From Pyrinomonadaceae bacterium (GTDB taxonomy: Bacteria > Acidobacteriota > Blastocatellia > Pyrinomonadales > Pyrinomonadaceae): DNA of 64,000 nucleotides. The position numbers were made by a program, and so were the translations under genes. The stretch is taken from NCBI GenBank assembly GCA_014380365.1, contig JACMJZ010000030.1, positions 1 to 64,000 of the forward strand. The letters run 5' to 3'. The notes beneath the pieces are model-generated. The model did not search any database, was not told the origin of the DNA, and saw only the letters and a list, made by a program, of their open reading frames with translations. Positions 28,820-37,401 of the stretch are shown here, one piece after another; position 1 is the first letter of the stretch, and each line of letters opens with the position of its first letter.

Positions 28820-29797
28820 ATGCGGCTCTTACTTTCATCAGATCATAGATATCCGGCGTTTGAGAAGCTCGGAAGTGGTCGTCACCCGAAACTCTTCCCT
28901 TCCGGTTCAGCCTATCTCGTTCACGACTTGCTGGCGCGAGGTTTGGCCGAGCTTGGTCACGACGTGTTCTATCTCCTGCGGGAAGGTGCGGCCCTTCCCT
29001 TACCCTCCGGGGTCACGCTGGTCTCCGAACCCATCCCGGATGCCGATATTCTCCACACGGTCGCCTACCACGACGAAGACTTATCTGCAGTGAAACAGTC
29101 CGGCCGCAAGCCCTGGGTTACAACCTGCCACCTGGATCTCGAAGCGCGCGGAAAGGAACGGAGTCGGACGACAGACAATTGGATATTCGTTTCCCAGACG
29201 CTCGCCAATCTGCACGGCCGCCGGCGTTTTGTTTTCAATGGCATAGATCCGGAGGAGTACATCTATTCGGAATCAAAGGACGACTACTTCGTGTTCATGT
29301 CGGCGATGGACTGGGGCACGGAGAAAGGGTTGGAAACGGCGCTGGCCCTGTCCGCGGAGATTGGTTTTGAGTTGGTAGTTGCGGGCACGGCGAGGGACTA
29401 CGAAATCATAAACCGGGTGCAGGCGATGTGCGAGAAAGTGAAAGCCCGATATGTCGGCGATGTGAGAGGTACCGAGAAGGCAGAACTGCTCGCGGGTGCC
29501 AGAGGGTTTCTGTTTCCTACGAAAGTCAATGAAGCGTTTGGACTCGGCATGGTCGAAGCGATGATGTCTGGCACGCCAGTCATCTGCAGTGACAAAGGCG
29601 CCTGCCCGGAGCTGGTCTCTCCAGAGGTTGGTTTCGTTTGCAGAAACGACGGCGACTATGTGGCGGCGATCCACAAGTCCGCGAACATTTCTTCTGCAGC
29701 CTGTCGGGACAAAGCGATGAAGGAGTTTCACTACCTCAGAATGGCAGCAGACTACGTCGTCGAATATGAGAAAGAAATCGCGAAAAATGGGAAATAA
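28820..29797 (+). CDS. Family 4-type glycosyltransferase (GT-B)
   Basis: The 325-residue protein has an N-terminal acceptor domain that begins MRLLLSSDHRYPAFEK and includes GSAYLVHDLLARGLAELGHDV. Its C-terminal donor domain carries the E-x7-E motif, EAFGLGMVEAM, followed by SGTPVICSDKGACPELV. These features are diagnostic of retaining GT4 enzymes. At about 325 residues it is somewhat short for the family but complete in both halves. It overlaps the next gene, so both are translated together. Donor and acceptor are unknown. Confidence 0.85.
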   Translation: MRLLLSSDHRYPAFEKLGSGRHPKLFPSGSAYLVHDLLARGLAELGHDVFYLLREGAALPLPSGVTLVSEPIPDADILHTVAYHDEDLSAVKQSGRKPWVTTCHLDLEARGKERSRTTDNWIFVSQTLANLHGRRRFVFNGIDPEEYIYSESKDDYFVFMSAMDWGTEKGLETALALSAEIGFELVVAGTARDYEIINRVQAMCEKVKARYVGDVRGTEKAELLAGARGFLFPTKVNEAFGLGMVEAMMSGTPVICSDKGACPELVSPEVGFVCRNDGDYVAAIHKSANISSAACRDKAMKEFHYLRMAADYVVEYEKEIAKNGK

Positions 29798-30596
29798 GGA
29801 ACGCGGATCACCGAAGACAAATCTTGCCCGCCCGCTAACGCAGGCGGATCTGACCAAACCCACGGGAAACGAGATCATCCAGGGTTTGTGGGTTGGCCCG
29901 GAGCTTTCGGTGATGGAGCAACTCTCGATTTCGTCTTTCCTTGCAAACGGGCACGACTATCACCTTTATGTTTACGACGACGTCAAACATGTCCCCGCGG
30001 GCACGACGGTGAAAGACGCCAACTCGATCTTGCCCGCATCGGATATTTTCCAATACACAGGCCGCCCCAGCTACGCTGGCTTTTCCAACTTCTTTCGTTA
30101 CAAGCTGCTGCTTGAGCGCGGCGGCTGGTGGGCCGATACCGACACCGTATGCCTCAAGCCTTTCGACTTTCCCGAAGAGTTTGTCTTCTCCAGCGAGATT
30201 AGCAAAGGACTCGAGGTCGTAAATTGCGGCGCGGTCAAGGTTCCCGCCGGGAGCGACGCAATGGCTTACGCCTGGGAAGTTTGCCGGACTAAGAACCCTG
30301 AGCAGTTAGTTTGGGGAGAAACCGGCCCCCGCCTGATGGCTGAAGCGGTCCGTAAGTTTTCCCTGGAAAAGTACAAGCAGGCGCATCAGGTCTTTTGTCC
30401 GCTTGGTTTCTTCGAGTGGCACAAACTACTAGAACCGCAACAAGCCCTGGCGCTTGGCGACCTGAATTACGCAATTCATCTGTGGAATGACAAGTGGCGA
30501 GCCGCTGGGCAAGATAAGAATGCCCAGTACCCGGAAGACTGCCTTTACGAGAAACTGAAGCGACGATATATCAGGACCGGGAGCGGTGGCGGGTAA
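29766..30596 (+). CDS. DXD-containing glycosyltransferase (GT32 / capsule type)
   Basis: The 276-residue protein carries FRYKLLLERGGWWADTDTVCLKPF, the DXD signature of Och1/GT32-like sugar transferases also found in capsule loci. The preceding IIQGLWVGPELSVMEQLSISSFLANGH matches the start of that domain. Two starts are possible: the ATG at 29766, overlapping the upstream gene by 32 bases, and the ATG at 29787, overlapping by 11. The second is closer to the domain. The gene ends the plus-strand run and faces a convergent GT4 gene 40 bp away. Confidence 0.82.
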   Translation: MRKKSRKMGNKERGSPKTNLARPLTQADLTKPTGNEIIQGLWVGPELSVMEQLSISSFLANGHDYHLYVYDDVKHVPAGTTVKDANSILPASDIFQYTGRPSYAGFSNFFRYKLLLERGGWWADTDTVCLKPFDFPEEFVFSSEISKGLEVVNCGAVKVPAGSDAMAYAWEVCRTKNPEQLVWGETGPRLMAEAVRKFSLEKYKQAHQVFCPLGFFEWHKLLEPQQALALGDLNYAIHLWNDKWRAAGQDKNAQYPEDCLYEKLKRRYIRTGSGGG

Positions 30597-30636
30597 AACC
30601 TCAATGTCATTCCGACTTTCGGCTGCCGCCGCAGCT

Positions 30637-31782
30637 TCACCGGCGCCCGGCCACTTTGTCGAGTAGCGCATCCCATTTCTCGAGCGCTGACTCGATCGAA
30701 AAGCGCGTCAGCACCTCGGGAGCTCGCGCCGCCAGAGCTTGGCGCGCGGTGTCATCAGCCATTAGCGATGCGAGTGCAGACGCCAGCGCAGGCGTGCTGT
30801 TCGTGTTTACGATCACGCCGTCTACGCCATCGCGCACTAGCGCGCGAACCGGCGCCCCCGCGTCCATGGCCACAACCGGAACACCACATGCCAGTGCTTC
30901 CCAGATCGCATTGCCAAAACCTTCTACCCACGACGCTGACACAAAAAGATCGGCGCCGTTGAGGATGGTGTATGGGGCGTTTTCAAACCAGTGGAGGTGG
31001 ATACGGCCGGGCGCCAACTCGGAAATGTAACGAGCGATAAAGTCACGCATCGGCCCATCGCCGTGCATTTCAAGATCCCACTCCGGGAAGTCGCCGGCGA
31101 TCCTCGCAAAAGCACGCACTAGAAGTTCAGGCCGCTTCTCCCGGCCCAGCCGAGCGAGCGTTACGAGGCGACGTCGCGTTCCATTACACCTGCTGCTCAT
31201 CGGCGGCGGCGCAATTAGCGGATTGTGGATGGCGCATGCCGACGCACCGTGGCGTGCAAGCCATTCCGCGATGCTCGGTTGAGGCGCGACGACCGCCCGA
31301 GCGCGGCGGCGGTAAAGGGCCTTTCGTACGCTCTGCCACTCACCGATCGAGACACGCGCTGAGTCCGTTTGCTCGCAGGCAATAACCGGCACGCCTGTCT
31401 CGTACATGGCGGCCAGTACACGGACGTTTGTCATTTCGAGAATGGGAATAACTACATCGGGCTCGGTTTTGAGAATCCCGTAGCGGAGCATTGCGATAAG
31501 GCCAAGTTGCCTGGTCAGAGAGATGCAGCCGTCCCGAATTAAACCGCGTACTACAGGCGCAATCGAGTCGCGGTTCACCTCAACCGCACGTGGCAGTCGA
31601 GGTTTGCCAATGTCATGGTGTTTGACCTGAGGGTCGACAGAGTAAGCCGGGGGCCTTGACCCTTGTGACGTCGTAAGAATCGTGACTTGCCAACCGCGTT
31701 TCACCCAGGCGTTTGCCAGGTTCACGCAAACGCGCTCTGCCCCTCCGCCGTTCAGAGTGCCAATTACGAGCGTGATACGCAT
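30637..31782 (-). CDS. Family 4 glycosyltransferase
   Basis: The 381-residue GT-B enzyme has a clear nucleotide-sugar transferase layout. The N-terminal half starts MRITLVIGTLNGGGAERVCVNLA. The linker to the C-terminal half carries LVTLARLGREKRPELLVRAF. The donor site contains VSASWVEGFGNAIWEALACGVPVVAMDAGAP. It is the last gene of the minus-strand run of the island and most resembles polysaccharide GalNAc/Gal transferases. The acceptor is unknown. Confidence 0.9.
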   Translation of the reverse strand: MRITLVIGTLNGGGAERVCVNLANAWVKRGWQVTILTTSQGSRPPAYSVDPQVKHHDIGKPRLPRAVEVNRDSIAPVVRGLIRDGCISLTRQLGLIAMLRYGILKTEPDVVIPILEMTNVRVLAAMYETGVPVIACEQTDSARVSIGEWQSVRKALYRRRARAVVAPQPSIAEWLARHGASACAIHNPLIAPPPMSSRCNGTRRRLVTLARLGREKRPELLVRAFARIAGDFPEWDLEMHGDGPMRDFIARYISELAPGRIHLHWFENAPYTILNGADLFVSASWVEGFGNAIWEALACGVPVVAMDAGAPVRALVRDGVDGVIVNTNSTPALASALASLMADDTARQALAARAPEVLTRFSIESALEKWDALLDKVAGRR

Positions 31783-31814
31783 TTCTAATGAGGGAGTGAA
31801 GGCCTCGCTGAGTT

Positions 31815-32216
31815 TCAGTCAGATGGATAGGCGGCGATGACGTCGAGCATTACCAGCGCGCCGGCCGGCAAAGCCAGCGCTGCAAACGCGGTGCGGGCCG
31901 GCAAGGGTGTCACGCCAAGTCCCGGAAGCCAGGCAGCGTAGAGTTGGTCCACAGCTTTGAAATCCTTGATGTCGGCGAGCAGCAAAACGACCTTGACGAT
32001 ATCCGCCGGCGAGCAGCCGGCTGCGTTTAGAATCGCGTCGACATTGGACAAGATGCGGCGCGTCTGGGCCTCAAGTCCTTCCTCCAATTTTCCGGTATCC
32101 GGATCACGACCCGTTTGGCCGGTGAGGAAAACGAGATCACCGGTACGGACAGCCTGCGAGTGTGTGCCAATCGAGTGAGGCGCACCGTTGGTTGCGATCT
32201 TTATCTTGTTGACCAT
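31815..32216 (-). CDS. RidA family protein (YjgF/YER057c/UK114)
   Basis: The 133-residue protein has the RidA fold, a homotrimer that hydrolyses reactive enamine/imine intermediates released by PLP enzymes. GDLVFLTGQTGRDPDTGKL and the PARTAFAALALPAGALV segment, with its conserved arginine, are typical. Family members in biosynthetic clusters sometimes act as cluster-specific deaminases or cyclisation helpers. It sits 32 bp after a GT4 gene and 36 bp before a Rossmann-type gene. No PLP enzyme is visible in the island, so a specialised role is possible. Confidence 0.88.
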   Translation of the reverse strand: MVNKIKIATNGAPHSIGTHSQAVRTGDLVFLTGQTGRDPDTGKLEEGLEAQTRRILSNVDAILNAAGCSPADIVKVVLLLADIKDFKAVDQLYAAWLPGLGVTPLPARTAFAALALPAGALVMLDVIAAYPSD

Positions 32217-32252
32217 AGTAAATGTTCTTGTAGAGCCCGCCTGTTACTAAAG

Positions 32253-33059
32253 TTATTGATCCAGACGTTCAGCCTTAAGCGGAATTTCAAATTTAACCTT
32301 CACTGGTCCCCCACTGAGTGGCGCCAGATCCAGAAGCTGCGGTTGTTCCGGATGAATGATCTGCAACACGACCACGTTAGTGGGATTGGCAAATTCCAGA
32401 TCAAAATAGTGAAATTGGGTGATGTTTGAGGCATAGATCCAGAGGTTATTCTGGCTGCGTATCCACTTACTAAAACTGTCGCTTTCCATCGGCTCGGTAC
32501 GGATCTCCAGAGGGACTTCGGTCAGGAGCTTCCTGGTGAGATCGAAGTGTTCGAAGGCGTATTGCCAGCTCTGTTCGTACGGCCGTTTCGTGGAGCCGCG
32601 TTCGCGAGGCAGGTTACCCTCCTGCTTCATGCGAATATTTTCGCGCACGAATTCCTCCTGTTCGTTTTCAGCCGCATAGTTGCCGGTTGTCAGCCGATCG
32701 AGAAAATCCCTTGCGTCACGGCTGATGGTAAAAGCCCTTCGGATCAGGCGGAAGTAAGTAATCGCGGTCGGATTAATATCGAAGATGGTGATGCGTTTAG
32801 GCTTCCACAGTGGGATCAGGTTGAGGCCATACAAACCACCGACGACGCTAATCAGGTGTATGTCCTCGCGCCTCTCGGGAGCCACACCTTCGTAGTGAGC
32901 ACGAAACTCCGCAAACTCGCCGAAGGATCCATCCTGAGCGCCGTCGTCTGTTCCGTAGAAGACATTTTCGGGATGGTCATGATACATCTCACGATTGAAT
33001 GCTCGAGGTGCTTGTGTTGTCACTGTTCCTCTTTCCACTTTGGGTGTGTCTACGTGCAT
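32253..33059 (-). CDS. Rossmann-fold protein, possible class I methyltransferase, unknown
   Basis: The 268-residue protein has one recognisable core: HLISVVGGLYGLNLIPLWKP, then ITIFDINPTAITYFRLI. This is a glycine-rich loop followed by an acidic residue at the end of strand 2, as in SAM-binding Rossmann folds. The remainder, with many charged and aromatic residues, resembles no family I know. The ATG at 33059 lacks a ribosome-binding site. The frame stays open for 18 codons upstream into the decayed methyltransferase, so the true start might be the ATG of MYHDHPENVF, 23 codons downstream. Confidence 0.5.
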   Translation of the reverse strand: MHVDTPKVERGTVTTQAPRAFNREMYHDHPENVFYGTDDGAQDGSFGEFAEFRAHYEGVAPERREDIHLISVVGGLYGLNLIPLWKPKRITIFDINPTAITYFRLIRRAFTISRDARDFLDRLTTGNYAAENEQEEFVRENIRMKQEGNLPRERGSTKRPYEQSWQYAFEHFDLTRKLLTEVPLEIRTEPMESDSFSKWIRSQNNLWIYASNITQFHYFDLEFANPTNVVVLQIIHPEQPQLLDLAPLSGGPVKVKFEIPLKAERLDQ

Positions 33060-33062
33060 TAA

Positions 33063-33389
33063 GACGGGAACCTGCGCGCGCTCGGTCCGTGCGTGGTTCC
33101 CGAACAGGTTGAGTTACATTTCATGTTCTGCCGCCCTATACCGACTGTAGTGAACAAAATGCGCCTGCGGAAAAGCACGGCGTTCACTGCTCGATCACTT
33201 CTTCGATTAGATCGACGCACCAGTAGTCGCCATGTCGACGTTGTCGCCAGCGCTCACCAAAAACGTACCAACATTGCCGCCGAAATCGAGTACTTTACTT
33301 CCCTTCCAAACCGGACGTCCGACCACTTGATCGAAGTAAAAAAATTGCGTTACCCGAGTTGAGATAAGATTCCACATAGGCGAACCCAC
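33063..33389 (-). pseudogene. Decayed class I SAM-dependent methyltransferase
   Basis: The first frame (33389-33207) gives a good methyltransferase start, with KVLDFGGNVGTFLVSAG as motif I. Reading then continues in a second frame as HGDYWCVDLIEEVIEQ (motif II) and in a third as RRAFPQAHFVHYSRYRAAEHEM. That is followed by a TAA at 33114-33116 and LNLFGNHARTERAQ. Two frameshifts and one stop in about 330 bases leave no intact product. About two thirds of a normal enzyme is also missing. It sits inside the island between two intact genes. Confidence 0.78.
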
Positions 33390-33453
33390 CCAAAAACTAA
33401 ATCAGAAGCCGGTGAAAATAGTGCGAGGTAAAGTCAGTGCAACTTTTGTCCGC

Positions 33454-34299
33454 TCAAACCTCAATGGTCCAAGGCACGGGCTTTGGAGGGACATTGTGAC
33501 GTTTGGCCCATCGTTCCAGTGCCCAAGGTAATGTGTCGATGTCGCGATAACCGCCCAGGAGCTGCCACGTAACGGGGCCTGCATTTGCACATTTTCGGTG
33601 GTCAGGCGGTTCGAGGTAGATCTCCGGCTTCATCCACCGGTAGGAATAACCGTACATGAACACTTTCGATACTCGAGTACTTAAGTTAGGGGCGGCAGTA
33701 TGAAAAATGCGATTCTCAAATAGGAAGGCATCCCCGGCCTTGAGTTTCAGATCGCAAACCTCAACGTCCTCCGGATCGATCTTACCCTTCCGCAATTTGA
33801 GAGGTTCCGTTCTTAGGTGGGACCCGCGGGCCAGCACCGTCATTCCGGAGTTGGGCTCCGGAAAATCGGTCAGGCAGTAACAGATCTTGATGCCCACTCG
33901 CGGCAAGGCCTCGTGCCCCAGATCGCGCGGGATACGAATGTCACGATGCCACCCGCGCCGGAACGAGGCGACATCGGGACGTGACGGCCGTTTATAAAGT
34001 AGAGAGGTTGAGTGGAGATGGATGTTGGGGCTAAGTAGTTGGACTACTAATGGCACAGTCGACGAATTGGACACCAAATCGAAGAGAGCAGGTTCTTTGA
34101 GTAGGCCTGGCCGCAAATCGAGGTGATTGTACTCGGGTCGGTTTGGAACCTCCGGCTTTTTGAGAAACGTTTCCGCCAGACGATCGCCGGCTTCGGTCAA
34201 ACGGCCCACGGTCTCTTGATCAAGGGCATCGCGCACGACGAGAAAACCGTCTTCGTCAAACGACTGCCGCTGCTCCGGTCTTAGAGGGACGAAATCCAT
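33454..34299 (-). CDS. Phytanoyl-CoA dioxygenase (PhyH)-like Fe(II)/2-oxoglutarate oxygenase
   Basis: The 281-residue protein has the PhyH-type double-stranded beta helix. It begins FDEDGFLVVRDALDQETVGRL. The iron site is His/Asp in GWHRDI, with the distal His in FHTAAPNLSTRVS, whose arginine should hold 2-oxoglutarate. SGMTVLARGSHLR is another family hallmark. An Asp is present in the HxD motif, so hydroxylation is more likely than halogenation. It is one of four such oxygenases in the minus-strand run. The sialyltransferase-like gene lies 13 bp upstream. Confidence 0.88.
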   Translation of the reverse strand: MDFVPLRPEQRQSFDEDGFLVVRDALDQETVGRLTEAGDRLAETFLKKPEVPNRPEYNHLDLRPGLLKEPALFDLVSNSSTVPLVVQLLSPNIHLHSTSLLYKRPSRPDVASFRRGWHRDIRIPRDLGHEALPRVGIKICYCLTDFPEPNSGMTVLARGSHLRTEPLKLRKGKIDPEDVEVCDLKLKAGDAFLFENRIFHTAAPNLSTRVSKVFMYGYSYRWMKPEIYLEPPDHRKCANAGPVTWQLLGGYRDIDTLPWALERWAKRHNVPPKPVPWTIEV

Positions 34300-34312
34300 A
34301 TTGATGTTTCTT

Positions 34313-34960
34313 TCAGATCGCCATTGCCTGGGCGCCTAATACCATTTCAATGTCTGCATAGGGAAAACACTTCACCCGCGATCTGGGATTGCAGTTATAT
34401 ACTTTCGGTATCCAATCCTGACGACCAAGATAATCAATGCTCTCGAATGAAACGCTGTAGAGGTTCTCTTCGTTGCGCGACTCGTCATATTCGTCGAAGT
34501 GGCTCCCGTTGTCTTCGTAGTAGTCATAACCCAGGAGGAAAATGGGATTCCCACCCAGCAGCATCGCGGCATGAAGGGCGGTGCATCCGGCGCCGCCTCC
34601 AAACCAGCCATCGCTAAATGATCTGCCGACCTTTCTTGAAAGCGTGGTCATGTTGCCGCTCAATTCAAAGGTGTCGACGTTACGCTGGATGATAAAGATG
34701 TTGTCATGCGTTTGCGTCGGTCCGGCGCCTGGTCCGGCCAGGATCATGCCGTTGTAATTACGCAAGGCCTCCGCGTGAGTTATGTGGGCTGTTAGATCAA
34801 CGAAGTGCATTATCGACGGGTGATAGTGTTCAATGACCCTGTTTATGCCGATGGTGATCTTGCCGTTGAGCCTCGTAAAATCGAAGCCTCGAAGACTGGT
34901 TCCGGTTGACACCACAAATATGGGGAACCCTTCATAAAGGTTGTCTAGCTTGTGCGCCAT
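34313..34960 (-). CDS. DUF115 / sialyltransferase-like protein
   Basis: The 215-residue protein begins LYEGFPIFVVSTGTSLRGFDF and continues KITIGINRVIEHY. This 'functional site plus glycine/serine loop' is shared by DUF115 (MAF flagellin-modification) proteins and GT42-like sialyltransferases. FGGGAGCTALHAAMLLGGNPIFLLGYDYY fits the second nucleotide-binding half. It may transfer an acidic sugar from a CMP-donor or similar. Its reading frame is complete. The neighbours on both sides are oxygenase and glycosyltransferase genes. Confidence 0.68.
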   Translation of the reverse strand: MAHKLDNLYEGFPIFVVSTGTSLRGFDFTRLNGKITIGINRVIEHYHPSIMHFVDLTAHITHAEALRNYNGMILAGPGAGPTQTHDNIFIIQRNVDTFELSGNMTTLSRKVGRSFSDGWFGGGAGCTALHAAMLLGGNPIFLLGYDYYEDNGSHFDEYDESRNEENLYSVSFESIDYLGRQDWIPKVYNCNPRSRVKCFPYADIEMVLGAQAMAI

Positions 34961-34998
34961 GCGTCAAATCGCGTTTGCTTGTTCCCGTACGCGCTCCG

Positions 34999-35763
34999 TC
35001 ACGGATTCATTGTGTTACTGCGATCCATTTGGATCCTTCCCTGACTGTCAAAGATGTGGAGTCTATCGCCGGCTCCCACCGCGTGAACCACCAGATTACG
35101 AAGCACGTCTTCATTGCCCTGGAAGTTCTCGCTCCGGCCAATTAAGGTTATCGGCTCACTACTCATTTCCTCAGATGGCCAGTATTCCGGGTTGATACTT
35201 GGCCGATAGCGAATTCCGTCTTTGTAACACCACATGAGTTCGTGAATGACATCCATCAATCGCTGGTGTTCTTTGAAGAAGGAAGTCTTGCCCACGTAGA
35301 AACCGCCAGCGACCTTGCAGGCGTTTGCTACGCGGATGTCCCGCTGTATGAGTTGCCGCACCAGAGCGCCAGAAAGCTGAAAGTTAATATCGTTGTTGCC
35401 TTTCCTGGGTCCAAAAAGGACCACGTCAGGAAAAGCTGCAATGCTCTCCTCGACATAGTCTATCCAATCGGGCTCAAGATGAATGTCAGCGTCAAGCTTA
35501 ATGAAATAAGGAGCCGTGGCGAGTCGATTGATATCTCGAATGGAAAACAGCTCGAAGTTGTGGTAACCATCGGGACTATGCCGCGGGGTGTGCAGCACAT
35601 CATAAAGCCCGTCCAGTTGGTCCAGGTCGGTGTCGGACAGAAAAGAGGACGCGAGATGCACCCTGCCGTAGGGTTGTAGTTTCCCGAGGAGCGGTTTCAA
35701 TAAGTGGACGTGTTGGGAACCGCCACAAATGAAAACGTCAAATAGTTGTTCGTAGTCTTTCAC
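34999..35763 (-). CDS. GT-A-type glycosyltransferase-like protein
   Basis: The 254-residue protein has APYFIKLDADIHLEPDWIDYVEES, a DXD motif inside a GT-A-like fold with hydrophobic strands on both sides. Its C-terminal region has the acidic/aromatic character of family 2-like enzymes, but it is not a typical GT2 start. The start is a GTG at 35763. The acceptor is unknown. It lies 19 bp after a second DXD-like protein gene, so the two may act in sequence. Confidence 0.65.
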   Translation of the reverse strand: MKDYEQLFDVFICGGSQHVHLLKPLLGKLQPYGRVHLASSFLSDTDLDQLDGLYDVLHTPRHSPDGYHNFELFSIRDINRLATAPYFIKLDADIHLEPDWIDYVEESIAAFPDVVLFGPRKGNNDINFQLSGALVRQLIQRDIRVANACKVAGGFYVGKTSFFKEHQRLMDVIHELMWCYKDGIRYRPSINPEYWPSEEMSSEPITLIGRSENFQGNEDVLRNLVVHAVGAGDRLHIFDSQGRIQMDRSNTMNP

Positions 35764-35782
35764 GAGTGTGCCTGGACCAACT

Positions 35783-36481
35783 CTATGCCTGGAAATGCTG
35801 CCACCATTCCGGGCGAATAAGCATTGTGTGCCTGGCTGGAGATCGGCGCCCCTGTAACCAATCGATACCCAGCGCCGATTTATTATCCCCCACGTACCAG
35901 GAAGCGACCTTAGAACGAGCGTTCAATCCCACCAGAGAAGCCCCCCATCCCAAGTGCTGAATTAGCGAGGGCACGGTTGCAAATGCCGGCTTCGAAGTTT
36001 TGTAAAGCCACATTGAGACGCGAACATCCTCGAATGGAAAGTCCGGTGCGATATGAACGCTTTGCCATTCGATGAACTCGGCAATCAGTGTAGTGGGCCA
36101 AATGACGGCCGCACCTTCCACCCCGGTGTTCTGAATCCATGACTCGCGTCGGCGCCGAGCCGTGAACACTACTGGCGAATTCGTATAGAGAGAGATGAGA
36201 GCGTTCGGGCGCGCTTGAATCACTTCCCTCACCGACGCGACGAAGTCTTTGCATAGTGATAGATCGTCATTAAGCATCAGGTGATGCGAAGCGCCGGAGG
36301 CGGCTTGGAGGGTCCGCAAATAGGTTGGCCAGGAACCCTCACGCTCCTTGTCTTTTATGACCTCAAGCCGAAGGGTTGGCTCCTCCGCTCGCAACTTCTT
36401 GACCATAGACTCGACCCATCTCCTGCGATCGGCATAAGCAGGAGTGTGCTGGATGGCGATGCTGAAATCGATTGTGGCCAA
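35783..36481 (-). CDS. GT-A-like glycosyltransferase, putative
   Basis: The 232-residue protein has GSWPTYLRTLQAASGASHHLMLNDDLSLCKDF, where LNDD matches the acidic metal site of GT-A enzymes (GT25-like spacing). ATVPSLIQHLGWGASLVG near the C-terminus also fits such proteins. The apparent start is a TTG at 36481, so the N-terminus may be a few residues off. It follows the first of the two small barrel-like protein genes by 29 bp. Donor and acceptor are unknown. Confidence 0.6.
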   Translation of the reverse strand: MATIDFSIAIQHTPAYADRRRWVESMVKKLRAEEPTLRLEVIKDKEREGSWPTYLRTLQAASGASHHLMLNDDLSLCKDFVASVREVIQARPNALISLYTNSPVVFTARRRRESWIQNTGVEGAAVIWPTTLIAEFIEWQSVHIAPDFPFEDVRVSMWLYKTSKPAFATVPSLIQHLGWGASLVGLNARSKVASWYVGDNKSALGIDWLQGRRSPARHTMLIRPEWWQHFQA

Positions 36482-36510
36482 ACCCTAAACCTCCGACAAT
36501 CAAGACAGGT

Positions 36511-36939
36511 TCAATCGTTGCGGTAAAAGAACTCGCGATTGAGATAGTTTGACCTTCCGCTATAGTCCTTGAAAGTAATGAAGAGGACGATAACCAGCAC
36601 GCCCTTGTTAATTCGAATGTGAGTCTCGGCCCGCATGAATCCAAAATCAAATTCCGCCGCCAGAGCGACAGTACGCTGCCCAGCTTCTTCCTCGAGATTG
36701 GCGAGTGGCTTCGCTCCAGCCGTGGGCCATTCAATCAGGCCATCCTCGCCCGCGCCGAAGACCTTGACGCTGTAATGGTCGCCATCCTGCGCAATCACGC
36801 ACTCAGCAATACCTTTGGTCTCGTGGTTTGTATTCACCCAGCGGCCAATCAACCTCTCGCCGCTCGATTTGGCCTGCGCGGGATCCGTGAGAGCGGGGTT
36901 GAGATGACTACTCTGTTTGAAATCTATGATTGGTGTCAT
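36511..36939 (-). CDS. Small barrel-like protein, paralogue of the adjacent upstream gene
   Basis: The 142-residue protein has alternating beta-type stretches: ERLIGRWVNTNHETKGI, YSVKVFGAGEDGLIEWP, AAEFDFGFMRAETHI, GVLVIVLFITFKDYSGRSNYLNREFF. It shares this layout and many positions with the next gene upstream, so both come from a duplication. There is no signal peptide, membrane helix or cysteine-rich motif. The W-[VI]-N-[ST]-N opening resembles lipocalin-type barrels. I do not recognise a family. A role as a ligand-binding or scaffold protein for the island is a guess. Confidence 0.55.
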   Translation of the reverse strand: MTPIIDFKQSSHLNPALTDPAQAKSSGERLIGRWVNTNHETKGIAECVIAQDGDHYSVKVFGAGEDGLIEWPTAGAKPLANLEEEAGQRTVALAAEFDFGFMRAETHIRINKGVLVIVLFITFKDYSGRSNYLNREFFYRND

Positions 36940-36970
36940 GATGAAATTCGGCCCAGCGCGATCCTAAAGG

Positions 36971-37387
36971 TCAGTAGCGCCCATGTTCTAAAGCGAAATA
37001 CTCACGCACAAAATAGCTGACCCGCTGGCTGTCATCCTTAAAGCGATGAAATTGCGCTAATACGAGCAGGCCTTTCATGATCATTCCCTGGAGGCTCGTC
37101 TCGGCAAAGCCAAAGTCAAAGACACAGGTAAATCCTGCGCCGACCTTCGACATTGGGGAAGATGTAAACACCGAAACCTCTGCGGTGTCCCAGTCGATCA
37201 GAGCTTCCGGTCCGATAGCGAATACCCGCAGCGAAAGCTTCCCCTCAGACTGTGTCATTTCCAAGCGCGCGATCCCACTGGTATCGGGATTTGAATTTAT
37301 CCACGTTCCGGGGAAGGCGCCAACGTCTATCGTCCCCGCCGGCGCGACCGCATTTTCGACCTTGTCGGATAGTTGTGCAAATTGCAT
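36971..37387 (-). CDS. Small barrel-like protein, second paralogue
   Basis: The 138-residue protein shares with its downstream neighbour the order G-[RT]-W-[VI]-N-[ST]-N, an LRVFAIGPEALIDW strand, FDFGFAET, and the terminal FHRFKDDSQRVSYFVREYF. The ATG at 37387 has an AAGGGA site eight bases upstream, so the longer frame to 37420 overlapping the TauD-like gene is not needed. No transmembrane helix or signal peptide is seen. The function is unknown. Confidence 0.6.
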   Translation of the reverse strand: MQFAQLSDKVENAVAPAGTIDVGAFPGTWINSNPDTSGIARLEMTQSEGKLSLRVFAIGPEALIDWDTAEVSVFTSSPMSKVGAGFTCVFDFGFAETSLQGMIMKGLLVLAQFHRFKDDSQRVSYFVREYFALEHGRY

Positions 37388-37401
37388 TTTCCAGTTCCCT
37401 T

